Shown here one piece after another: positions 1 through 6,090 of a stretch of DNA of 7,949 nt (the stretch's first letter is position 1; each line of letters opens with the position of its first letter). The DNA is from an uncultured Collinsella sp. (GTDB lineage Bacteria; Actinomycetota; Coriobacteriia; Coriobacteriales; Coriobacteriaceae), in assembly GCA_902494245.1 (NCBI GenBank), contig CABUSR010000061.1, positions 1 through 7,949 on the forward strand, read 5' to 3'. The translations under genes were made by a program, and so were the position numbers. Below the pieces are notes generated by a model, which did no database searches, was not told the origin of the DNA, and worked only from the letters and a program-made list of their open reading frames with translations.

Positions 1-80
1 ACTGGAACACGAGCCGGAGGCAGGTAAGATTGAAGGGCCTGACCCCGGAGGAGTTCCGGAATCAGGCCCTCGCGGCCTAG
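1..80 (+). CDS. IS3-family (IS150-like) transposase, C-terminal end only
   Basis: This is the last 25 codons of an open frame that enters from the left edge and stops with TAG at 78-80. The frame starts at base 3 and reads WNTSRRQVRLKGLTPEEFRN followed by QALAA. The pattern of an aromatic/Asn pair, R-R, L-K-G-L-T/S-P and Y/F-R is the usual C-terminus of IS3-family OrfB transposases (rve integrase fold), just after the catalytic DDE domain. The catalytic residues themselves lie outside the window. A matching IS terminal repeat 15 bp downstream supports the call. Whether the full transposase upstream is intact cannot be judged here. Confidence 0.82.
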   Translation, partial: WNTSRRQVRLKGLTPEEFRNQALAA

Positions 81-94
81 TCGCTATTTAGGGC

Positions 95-118
95 GTCCAA
101 GATTTGGGGCGCAGTTCA
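95..118 (-). repeat. Terminal inverted repeat (IRR) of the IS3-family element
   Basis: Read on the minus strand from 118 to 95, the sequence begins TGAACTGCGCCCC and ends CTTGGAC. The TG start, the ACTGC-CCC block and the TTGGAC block match the general form of IS150-group termini as I remember them. It lies 14 bp after the transposase stop codon, the normal place for the right repeat. The match is to recalled family features, not an alignment. Confidence 0.7.
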
Positions 119-157
119 GATACCGGCGGGCATTTTGCGTTTTGGGCGCGGTGGACG

Positions 158-1387
158 CTACACGCGCGTCGCATCCTTGGGGCTCATGGTCATGCTCTGG
201 AAGCGATTCTCCATAAAGTCATTATCGAAGTACTTGCCGTAGAACTGCGCAACGGGAATATCCGGTTCCGTGCCGTTGACGCGCTGATACCAATAATCGA
301 GCGACTGCAGCGTCATAACGCCATCGACCAGCATAATGATGGTAAAGATGACGGTGGCCGAGTAGCGGCTCTTCCACGGAATCATGTTGATGAGCTTGAG
401 TAGCCTCGGCAGCAGCAGCTTGATCCAGATGAGGCCACCCAGACCCCACAGGCAGGCGAAGCCCGTGCAGGTACGTCCGCCGGTAAGGACGGCGAGCGGA
501 TCGGGCATGCCAAAGAGCTTCATATGCGAGTAGCTCCACGAGACCACGCCAAACGAGGTTTGCATAAACCAGCCCACGAACACCTCAAAGCTTGCGCCGA
601 GCAGCGCGCTCACCAAAAAGATAATGATGGGGTTCTTTTTGTAGAAGCGGTTGAGCACCATGGTCATGAGTACGGCGCCAAATCCGTAGATGGGGCTGAA
701 GGGACCAAACAGCATGCCGGCGCGGTTCTGGTAGACGCCCGGGTCGTCGACCGTCATGTGCCAGATGTCCTCGGCGATCAGGCCGAGTATGCAGCAGACA
801 AAGAATACCCAGAACAGGTTGAAGTAGTTGAGTTTGATGTAGCCTTCGCCGGTTTCATCGCGCCCGAGCATGCCCTCGGCGGCGGCGTCGCGGTCGAGCA
901 TCTCCTGCAGGCGGCGCTGCAGCTCGCGCTCCTGGCGTAGCGTGGGGTCGACGGTGGCCGAAAGCGCGACGAGGATGCCGAGCTGGATGGCAGGGCGAAG
1001 CAAGAAGGGCCCGATGCCCTGGAGCATCACGTCAACCAAAAGCTCGACGACGGTAAACGCGATAAGGATATAGGACAGACGGGCGGCATTGCGGCGCTGG
1101 TTCTTGATGAGGTCTAGGCCAAAGATGATCAAGATGACGGCACTGGCAGCCGAGAGCATGATGCCGGCGACGATAAGGCCGACTGCGACGAGCGTGTTGT
1201 CGCCGAGCTTGGCGGCGGCGTTGCCGTTGATGAGCGCGGTGATGACCTGCCACATAAAGGCGCCGACCGAGGGGAGCGTGCCCACGCCGGACAGGATGCA
1301 CAGGACGGCGTACACCTTAATGATGAGGGGGATCTTCTTGACCTCCGTGGCGCTGGGGACGCTGGGGTCGAGTTCGTTTCGATCCAT
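158..1387 (-). CDS. Polytopic membrane protein with PF06541 domain (putative ABC-transporter permease type)
   Basis: The product is a predicted 409-residue inner-membrane protein. Residues 1-150 hold about four hydrophobic segments (roughly 21-42, 64-92, 103-122, 125-144). A charged cytosolic-looking linker follows (150-183, rich in Arg/Glu/Asp). Residues 186-365 look like the PF06541 family: GPFSPIYGFGAVL at 228-240, a W-S-Y-S segment at 284-287, and GRTCTGF then WG at 304-315, with further hydrophobic segments near 187-206, 228-246, 252-273, 308-328 and 343-362. The family is named for a presumed transport role, but substrate and function are unestablished. I chose the ATG at 1387 because AGAAAGG sits 6 bases before it and the hydrophobic domain begins soon after. 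The frame stays open to 1564 but that extension looks non-coding. The gene diverges from purF. Its stop is 40 bp from the IS end, and I see no terminator between them. Confidence 0.8.
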   Translation of the reverse strand: MDRNELDPSVPSATEVKKIPLIIKVYAVLCILSGVGTLPSVGAFMWQVITALINGNAAAKLGDNTLVAVGLIVAGIMLSAASAVILIIFGLDLIKNQRRNAARLSYILIAFTVVELLVDVMLQGIGPFLLRPAIQLGILVALSATVDPTLRQERELQRRLQEMLDRDAAAEGMLGRDETGEGYIKLNYFNLFWVFFVCCILGLIAEDIWHMTVDDPGVYQNRAGMLFGPFSPIYGFGAVLMTMVLNRFYKKNPIIIFLVSALLGASFEVFVGWFMQTSFGVVSWSYSHMKLFGMPDPLAVLTGGRTCTGFACLWGLGGLIWIKLLLPRLLKLINMIPWKSRYSATVIFTIIMLVDGVMTLQSLDYWYQRVNGTEPDIPVAQFYGKYFDNDFMENRFQSMTMSPKDATRV

Positions 1388-1569
1388 ACATAACCTTTCT
1401 CGTTTTGCTGTAGGTACAAGGATACGCCGCCGACCTGCCAAAAGACAGGACGAACGTCCCAATTGCAACAATGCAAGCCCCAACGGCGGGCGAGACGCGT
1501 CGCAACGGAAGTATGCGGGATCGTCGGCCCCGAGGCGGTTGCCCAATAAAATGTTTGGCCGCAAAACGG

Positions 1570-1575
1570 ATTATA
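1570..1575 (-). promoter_or_regulatory. Possible -10 box for the minus-strand membrane protein gene
   Basis: A perfect TATAAT lies on the minus strand, inside the 294-bp gap between the two divergent genes. It would give a leader of roughly 175 bases before the ATG at 1387. The region about 17 bases upstream of it (reading GCTTTT) is a poor -35. The rest of the gap (1388-1569) shows no gene, riboswitch or strong terminator that I can support. Confidence 0.3.
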
Positions 1576-1634
1576 AGCTCGGTGGGCTTTTAAAAAGCGC
1601 TGCTCATGCGCGGGAGTGCTTGTCTTGCCGTGCG

Positions 1635-1640
1635 TATAAT
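1635..1640 (+). promoter_or_regulatory. Probable -10 box of the purF promoter
   Basis: A consensus TATAAT lies 41 bases before the purF ATG, which would place the start of transcription near 1647 and give a leader of about 35 bases. No good TTGACA-like -35 is present at 16-18 bases spacing, so activation or an atypical sigma contact is possible. A leader this short leaves no room for a purine riboswitch downstream of this start. I did not recognise a PurR-type operator. Confidence 0.5.
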
Positions 1641-1681
1641 AGGGCAGGTAACGCCAAATAACGAGGCTCTGAGGGGATGCC

Positions 1682-3352
1682 ATGTCTCAAGAAACCATCC
1701 GCGCGGCCGAGCGTGCCGCGGGACAGGTGACGACCATGTCGACGTATGATCCGGACTCCGACCAGCTGCATGAGGAATGCGGCATCTTTGGTGTGTGGGC
1801 ACCCGATCGCGATGTGGCTCGACTGACGTACTTTGGTCTGCGCGCGTTGCAGCATCGCGGCCAGGAATCGGCGGGAATTGCCGTGGGCGATGGCGGCACG
1901 GTTATGGTTCGTAAAGACCTGGGACTGCTCGATCGCGTGTTCTCCAACGCTGACCTGTCGACGCTCTCCGGCCAGCTGGCCGTGGGCCACGTGCGCTATG
2001 GCACCGCCGGCGCCAAGAGTTGGGAAGCCTCGCAGCCGCATCTTTCTACTATCAACAGCGTCATCATCGCGCTTGCTCACAACGGCACTCTGGTCAACAC
2101 CGACGAGCTGCGCCGTCAGCTGATCGAGCTGGGCGTGCCGTTCCTCTCCAATTCGGATTCCGAGGTCGCGACCAAGCTTATCGGCTACTTCACCCAGCGT
2201 ACGGGCCACCTGCGTGAGGGCATTCGCAAGACCATGGAACTCGTGCGCGGCGGCTACGCCATGACGCTCATCAACGAGCAGGCACTCTACGCCTTCCGCG
2301 ACCCACATGGCATTCGTCCGCTGGTGCTGGGTAGGCTCGTGGACGAGGGCCTGGACCAGGCCGACGCCGCTTCTGTTTCGCAGCTGCCCTCGCAAGACGA
2401 TGCCTCGACGGTCGACTCCGCCGTCCATGTCACGCGTGCCGGCGGCTGGGTCGTTGCCTCCGAGACCTGCGCACTCGATATCGTGGGCGCCGAGTACGTC
2501 CGCGACGTCCGCCCCGGCGAGATTTTGCGCATCAGCGCCGAGGGCCTGGTATCCGAGCAGGGCGTGCCCGCAGCCGAAGAGTCGGCCAATTGCATCTTTG
2601 AGCAGGTCTACTTTGCCCGCCCCGACTCCATCATGAACGGCAAGAGCGTCTACGCCTGCCGCTACGACATGGGTCGTCAGCTGGCACACGAGGAGCCCGT
2701 CGAGGCCGACCTGGTCATCGGCGTGCCCGACTCCGGCCTGCCGCCCGCGGAGGGCTATTCGCACGAGAGCGGCATTCCCTTTGGCGAGGGCCTCATCAAG
2801 AATCGCTATGTGGGCCGTACGTTTATCGAGCCCACGCAGGAGCTGCGCGCCATGGGCGTGCGCATGAAGCTCAACCCGCTGCGCGACAACATCGAGGGCA
2901 AGCGCCTGGTTGTCATCGATGACTCCATCGTGCGCGGTACCACCATGGTGCAGCTCGTCAAGATGCTGCGCAACGCCGGCGCCAAGGAGATTCACATCCG
3001 CATCAACTCGCCCGAGGTCATTTGGCCATGCTTCTACGGTATCGATACCGACGTGCAGTCGCAGCTCATCAGCGCCAACAAGACGGTCGAGGAGATCTGC
3101 GAGTATATCGGCGCCGATTCGCTGGCCTTCCTTTCGGTTGAGGGCCTGCTGAAGGTCATGCCCAAGGGCGGTTACTGCGATGCGTGCTTTACCGGCCGCT
3201 ACCCCGTGGCGATTCCCGAGAGCTTTGGCCGCGACAAGTTTATGGAGGGCTTTAAGCCCCGCAACCTGGATAAGCCGCTGCACTTTGACGACGACGCCGT
3301 GGTCGAGAAATACGACGACCGCAGCTGGGAAGAGGAGCATGGCGAGGCCTAA
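1682..3352 (+). CDS. purF: Amidophosphoribosyltransferase (glutamine PRPP amidotransferase)
   Basis: PurF is the cytosolic enzyme for the first committed step of purine synthesis, converting PRPP plus glutamine to 5-phosphoribosylamine. The 556-residue product shows the N-terminal Ntn glutaminase domain: the nucleophile should be Cys33 in EECGIFGV, exposed by cleaving a propeptide, followed by LRALQHRGQESAG (53-65), GHVRYGT (102-108) and AHNGTL (132-137). The phosphoribosyltransferase domain carries the PRPP motif VVIDDSIVRGTT (410-421). Cys304, Cys450, Cys499 and Cys502 match the positions of the four 4Fe-4S ligands in the Bacillus-type enzyme. The ATG at 1682 has GAGGGG 5 bases upstream. 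An in-frame ATG (Met19) would leave a shorter propeptide. Residues about 219-253 form an insert absent from B. subtilis PurF, and the acidic C-terminal tail is long. Confidence 0.97.
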   Translation: MSQETIRAAERAAGQVTTMSTYDPDSDQLHEECGIFGVWAPDRDVARLTYFGLRALQHRGQESAGIAVGDGGTVMVRKDLGLLDRVFSNADLSTLSGQLAVGHVRYGTAGAKSWEASQPHLSTINSVIIALAHNGTLVNTDELRRQLIELGVPFLSNSDSEVATKLIGYFTQRTGHLREGIRKTMELVRGGYAMTLINEQALYAFRDPHGIRPLVLGRLVDEGLDQADAASVSQLPSQDDASTVDSAVHVTRAGGWVVASETCALDIVGAEYVRDVRPGEILRISAEGLVSEQGVPAAEESANCIFEQVYFARPDSIMNGKSVYACRYDMGRQLAHEEPVEADLVIGVPDSGLPPAEGYSHESGIPFGEGLIKNRYVGRTFIEPTQELRAMGVRMKLNPLRDNIEGKRLVVIDDSIVRGTTMVQLVKMLRNAGAKEIHIRINSPEVIWPCFYGIDTDVQSQLISANKTVEEICEYIGADSLAFLSVEGLLKVMPKGGYCDACFTGRYPVAIPESFGRDKFMEGFKPRNLDKPLHFDDDAVVEKYDDRSWEEEHGEA

Positions 3353-3398
3353 AACCTGCCATGTGGGGACAGGTTTATTTTGGTAGGTTTTACCTGCT
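3352..3398. repeat. REP-like intergenic repeat with GGGGACAGG core
   Basis: The repeat begins at the last base of the purF stop codon. AAACCTG (3352-3358) and CAGGTTT (3370-3376) are inverted copies around an 11-base loop containing TGGGGAC. A second small hairpin follows, AGGT-TTT-ACCT (3385-3395), extendable with wobble pairs to 3382-3398. The core TGGGGACAGGTT (3364-3375) recurs inverted at 6004-6015 apart from one base. No reading frame is evident. It may be a transposase-mobilised REP sequence, but no mobilising gene is in the window. Confidence 0.5.
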
Positions 3399-3413
3399 GT
3401 TTTGTTGATATGG

Positions 3414-3440
3414 CGGCGCGTGCTGTTATGGCGCGCGCCG
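3414..3440 (+). other. GC-rich hairpin in the purF-purM gap
   Basis: CGGCGCGTGC (3414-3423) pairs with GCGCGCGCCG (3431-3440) around a 7-base loop, giving 10 pairs with one G-U. No T tract follows, so it does not look like an intrinsic terminator. In a purF-purM transcript it could affect stability or the relative expression of the two genes, which is inference. Confidence 0.45.
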
Positions 3441-3508
3441 AAATGAACGCAACTATGAGCACCGTTTGGCGCCCGGGCGGCGGACGGTAATGGGAGAGGA
3501 AGGCTCAG

Positions 3509-4612
3509 ATGAGCGACAGCAAGCATGTGACGTATGAGGATGCCGGCGTCGATACCGCCGAGGGCGGCCGCGCCGTTGACGCGATTAAGCAGATGGTCAA
3601 GGACACCAACCGCCCCGAGGTTATCGGCGGCATCGGCGGCTTCGGTGGCCTGTTCTCGGCCGCCGCGCTCAAGGATATGGAAGACCCGATCCTGATCAGC
3701 GGCACCGACGGCGTGGGCACCAAGCTCGTGCTCGCCCAGATCATGGACCGTCACGAGACGGTGGGCCAGGACCTGGTCGCTATGTGCGTCAACGACATTC
3801 TGGCTTCGGGTGCCGAGCCGCTGTTCTTCCTGGATTACGTTGCCATCGGCCATATCGAGGCCGAGCACATGGCAAAGATCATCAAGGGTGTGGCTGACGG
3901 CTGCAAGCTCGCGGGCTGCGCGCTCGTGGGCGGCGAGATGGCCGAGCACCCGGGTGTTATGGCTCCTGCCGACTACGACCTCGCTGGCTTTACCGTGGGC
4001 GTCGTCGACCGTCCCAAGATGCTCGATCCCGCGAACGTCCGTCCCGGCGACGTGATCTTGGGCCTGCCTTCCACCGGTGTGCACTCCAACGGCTACTCGC
4101 TCGTGCGCAAGGTCATCGGCGTCGACGGCATTAAGCCGGGCACGCCCGAGGCCGCCTCTAAGGCCGAGGAACTGAGCCGTCCGCTCGAGGAGCTCGGTGG
4201 CGTTTCGCTGGCTGACGCCCTGCTGGCCCCCACGCGCATTTATGTGAAGCCGATTCTTGAGCTGCTGCGCGGCGGCGCCAACGTGCACGCCATCGCCCAC
4301 ATCACCGGCGGCGGTATTACCGAGAACCTCAACCGCGCGCTCGCCGACGACGTCGACGCCGTGGTCACTCGCAACGGTGCCGAGATGGGTTGGGACGTTC
4401 CGCCCGTCATCACCTACGTGTCGCGCCAGGCCGAGCTCGCGCCCAACGAGGCGTGCAAGACCTTCAACATGGGCGTTGGCCTGTGCCTGATCGTCGCCCC
4501 CGAGGACGAGGCCGCGGTGACCGAGGCTCTGGTCGCGCTGGGCGAGAAGCCGTTCCGCGTGGGCGAGTGCGTCGAGGGTTCCGGTAAGGTCGTGTACTCC
4601 GATGAGCGCTAA
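3509..4612 (+). CDS. purM: Phosphoribosylformylglycinamidine cyclo-ligase (AIR synthetase)
   Basis: PurM closes the imidazole ring, converting FGAM plus ATP to AIR, the fifth step of de novo purine synthesis, in the cytosol. The 367-residue length is close to the family norm of about 340-350. Family signatures run in order: GGIGGFGGLF (40-49), SGTDGVGTKL (64-73, phosphate and metal binding region), VNDILASGAEPLFFLDY (94-110), GGEMAEHPGV (141-150), GLPSTGVHSNGYSLVR (185-200), HITGGGITENL (264-274) and FNMGVGLC (319-326). The ATG at 3509 has a purine-rich GAGAGGAAGG about 5 bases upstream. The gene follows purF by 156 bp and overlaps purN by 11 bp, so purM and purN are almost certainly co-transcribed. 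Confidence 0.97.
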   Translation: MSDSKHVTYEDAGVDTAEGGRAVDAIKQMVKDTNRPEVIGGIGGFGGLFSAAALKDMEDPILISGTDGVGTKLVLAQIMDRHETVGQDLVAMCVNDILASGAEPLFFLDYVAIGHIEAEHMAKIIKGVADGCKLAGCALVGGEMAEHPGVMAPADYDLAGFTVGVVDRPKMLDPANVRPGDVILGLPSTGVHSNGYSLVRKVIGVDGIKPGTPEAASKAEELSRPLEELGGVSLADALLAPTRIYVKPILELLRGGANVHAIAHITGGGITENLNRALADDVDAVVTRNGAEMGWDVPPVITYVSRQAELAPNEACKTFNMGVGLCLIVAPEDEAAVTEALVALGEKPFRVGECVEGSGKVVYSDER

Positions 4613-5303
4613 CGAGCAGATGACTGCTGCCGAGGGCCTGGATTTTGTGCCCTATACCCGTCCGACCGGCACCGATACGGCCGAGCCGCTCAAGATCGGT
4701 GTGCTTATCAGCGGCTCCGGCACCAATCTGCAGGCGCTGATCGACCTGATCGCCGCGGATAAGCTCAATGCCTCGATTGAGCTCGTGGTGTCGAGCCGTC
4801 CTTCGGCCAAGGGCCTGCAGCGTGCCGAGCGTGCGGGTATTCAGACGCTTACGCTGTCCAAGGATGTCTATGCCGACCCCATCGCCGCCGACGAGATCAT
4901 CGCGCACGAGCTGCTCGAGCGCGGCTGCGAGTATGTGGTCATGGCCGGCTACATGCGCATGGTGCATACGCCGCTGCTGGCGGCGTTTCCCAACCGCGTG
5001 GTCAACTTGCATCCGGCGCTGCTGCCGAGCTTTACCGGCGCGCATGCGATCGACGATGCCTTTGCGCGCGGCGTCAAGGTAACCGGTGTGACCGTGCATT
5101 TTGCCAACGAGATCTACGACAACGGCCCCATCATCGCCCAGCGCGCGCTGGCCGTTGAGGAAGGCTGGGATGTCGATACGCTCGAGGAGCACATCCACGC
5201 GATTGAGCACGTGCTGTATCCCGAGGTCGTGCAGATGCTCGCCGACGGCCGCGTCCACGTGTTGGAGAGCGGCAAGGTGGCAATTGATGCGCCGCGCGGC
5301 TAG
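4602..5303 (+). CDS. purN: Phosphoribosylglycinamide formyltransferase (GAR transformylase)
   Basis: PurN transfers a formyl group from 10-formyltetrahydrofolate to GAR, giving FGAR, the third step of purine synthesis. The 233-residue product has the formyltransferase fold: KIGVLISGSGTNLQALID (31-48, phosphate-binding loop), the catalytic block NLHPALLPSF (135-144, with Asn135 and His137), and the catalytic Asp173 in YDNGPII. The three match Asn106, His108 and Asp144 of the E. coli enzyme. A flexible extension of about 29 residues precedes the domain. The E. coli protein starts almost directly with the first strand. The ATG at 4602 lies inside the purM end with only a distant weak GGTAAGG upstream, which suggests translational coupling to purM. 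Met7 (4620) is an alternative start. Confidence 0.96.
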   Translation: MSANEQMTAAEGLDFVPYTRPTGTDTAEPLKIGVLISGSGTNLQALIDLIAADKLNASIELVVSSRPSAKGLQRAERAGIQTLTLSKDVYADPIAADEIIAHELLERGCEYVVMAGYMRMVHTPLLAAFPNRVVNLHPALLPSFTGAHAIDDAFARGVKVTGVTVHFANEIYDNGPIIAQRALAVEEGWDVDTLEEHIHAIEHVLYPEVVQMLADGRVHVLESGKVAIDAPRG

Positions 5304-5334
5304 TGGCGCACAGTACAATTTAGCCGAGTAGTCA

Positions 5335-5378
5335 GGGTGGTCATTGGCGCCAAGGCGCAAGTGGCCATCCTTTGTTTT
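5335..5378 (+). terminator. Intrinsic terminator of the purine genes
   Basis: A hairpin lies 31 bases after the purN stop. The left arm 5335-5351 (GGGTGG to GGCGCC) and right arm 5354-5370 (GGCGC to CCATCC) pair at about 15 of 17 positions, counting three G-U pairs. TTTGTTTT (5371-5378) follows directly. The stem plus U tract is the standard form of a Rho-independent terminator and separates purN from the PTS gene. Confidence 0.82.
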
Positions 5379-5384
5379 AGGTAA

Positions 5385-5434
5385 TCACCTGCGACGCTCT
5401 TCAATGACTAGTCGTTAAAGAACGTCGCAGGTGA
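5385..5434. repeat. 50-bp near-perfect palindrome upstream of the PTS IIA gene
   Basis: The outer 12 bp are perfect inverted copies, TCACCTGCGACG (5385-5396) and CGTCGCAGGTGA (5423-5434). The inner bases continue the symmetry towards GACTAGTC (5406-5413), giving about 22 matched positions of 25 per arm, with no unpaired loop beyond the centre. No T tract follows on either strand, so it is not a standard terminator. It ends 21 bases before the IIA start codon. It could be a two-fold operator, an mRNA structure next to the ribosome-binding site, or a small palindromic mobile repeat. Confidence 0.6.
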
Positions 5435-5455
5435 CAAGGTGAGAGAGGTGGGCCC

Positions 5456-5920
5456 ATGGCGGATAACGAAGCATTGTTTACGCCTGAGCTGGTATTTTTT
5501 GATTGGGAGTGTGCAACGCCGGATGAGGTGTTTGCGCGGCTCGAGGGCGAGCTTGCACCACGTGGCTACATTGCGTCCGGTTGGCTCGACGCCGTTCGCA
5601 CGCGCGAGGATGCCTATCCCACGGGTCTTGCCATGCCGGCGGCAAACATTGCCATTCCGCATACCGATCCGGGGTTTGTGGCCAAGCCCTATATCGCGGT
5701 GGTGAAGCCCGCCGCGCCCGTGACATTTAACGCTATGGCTGGCATGGGCGCTCCGGTGCCGGCGCAGATCGTCATCAATCTGGGCATCGCCGAGCCGGGC
5801 GGTCAGGTCGAGGCCCTGCAGACGCTCATGAATATCTTTATGGACGCCGATGCCGCAGCCGATGTGCTCGGCCAGACCACGCCCCAGGGCATGGTCGACG
5901 CCATCCGCCGCCACTTCTAA
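5456..5920 (+). CDS. PTS sugar transporter subunit IIA, galactitol-like (fructose/mannitol/Ntr fold)
   Basis: The product is a predicted cytosolic phosphocarrier of 154 residues, a single PF00359 (PTS_EIIA_2) domain, which normally takes phosphate from HPr and passes it to a IIB protein. The phosphorylation site should be His69 in NIAIPHTD (64-71). REDAYPTGL (50-58) just before it and the KPYIAVVKP stretch after it resemble E. coli GatA more than the fructose or nitrogen-type IIA proteins, by memory. GAGAGG lies 7 bases before the ATG. No IIB or IIC gene is adjacent: a terminator and palindrome lie upstream, and a repeat and an unrelated foldase gene downstream. The partner components, if they exist, are elsewhere, or the protein is regulatory. 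The exact sugar cannot be assigned. Confidence 0.9.
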   Translation: MADNEALFTPELVFFDWECATPDEVFARLEGELAPRGYIASGWLDAVRTREDAYPTGLAMPAANIAIPHTDPGFVAKPYIAVVKPAAPVTFNAMAGMGAPVPAQIVINLGIAEPGGQVEALQTLMNIFMDADAAADVLGQTTPQGMVDAIRRHF

Positions 5921-5934
5921 GGTGGGGCTGAGTC

Positions 5935-6023
5935 GGCACTTGGGGACTGTCCCTAACTGCCAAGTGCCACATCTGTCCCCTTTGCACCAAAATGGTGCAG
6001 ATTAACCTGTCCCCAATGCACCA
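5935..6023. repeat. Composite inverted/direct repeat element with GGGGAC cores
   Basis: Three nested parts fill most of the 170-bp gap between the IIA and foldase genes. First is a hairpin with GGCACTTGG (5935-5943) and CCAAGTGCC (5960-5968) as arms, containing an inner GGGAC-T-GTCCC (5943-5953). Second is a perfect hairpin TGCACCA-AAA-TGGTGCA (5983-5999). Third is a 17-bp direct repeat, CTGTCCCC plus two bases plus TGCACCA, at 5973-5989 and 6007-6023, differing only in the two middle bases. The right end, on the minus strand, resembles the core at 3364-3375. No frame across it looks coding. I see no convincing promoter for the foldase gene in the remaining bases 6024-6090. Confidence 0.6.
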
Positions 6024-6090
6024 AGCGTGCCGCGGGGGCTGCGTTGTGACACAATGGCGTTTGTTCGATTCGTTATGCGAAAGGCCAACT

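Larger units (their letters stand above)
1..118 (+). mobile_element. Right end of an IS3-family (IS150 group) insertion sequence
   Basis: The window opens inside an insertion sequence. The transposase stop at 78-80 is followed by a short spacer and then a terminal inverted repeat at 95-118 that ends in the CA dinucleotide typical of IS3-family ends. The element therefore probably ends at 118. The next bases (GAT or GATA, 119 onwards) would be one copy of a 3-4 bp target duplication. The left end is outside the window, so neither the duplication nor the element length can be confirmed. Confidence 0.75.

Noticed and set aside
1388..1564. An N-terminal extension of the PF06541 protein by 59 codons
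   Set aside because: The extension has no ribosome-binding site in keeping with its start and is Arg/Cys-rich like translated non-coding GC-rich DNA, while Met at 1387 has a good AGAAAGG.
1388..1681. Purine riboswitch or PurR operator upstream of purF
   Set aside because: I could not find the purine aptamer core, and the likely -10 box leaves only about 35 bases of leader. No symmetric operator was recognised, although a weak one cannot be excluded.
1604..4300. An 898-codon open frame on the minus strand opposite purF and purM
   Set aside because: It runs antisense to two confidently identified enzymes in GC-rich DNA, where opposite-strand stops are rare. Its translation shows low-complexity His/Ala/Val/Gly-rich sequence and no family motifs, and it crosses an intergenic repeat.
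4464..5360. A 298-codon minus-strand open frame opposite purN
   Set aside because: It is antisense to purN, has no recognisable domain, and starts inside the purN terminator hairpin.
5935..6023. CRISPR-like array
   Set aside because: There are only two imperfect copies of a 17-bp unit with hairpins between, no regular spacers and no cas genes.
6040..6080. A promoter for the foldase gene built on TTGTGA near 6044
   Set aside because: No acceptable -10 box occurs at 16-18 bases spacing.
5992..6090. An earlier in-frame ATG for the foldase gene
   Set aside because: It lies inside the repeat hairpin TGCACCA-AAA-TGGTGCA and has no ribosome-binding site; the ATG at 6091 has GAAAGG at correct spacing.
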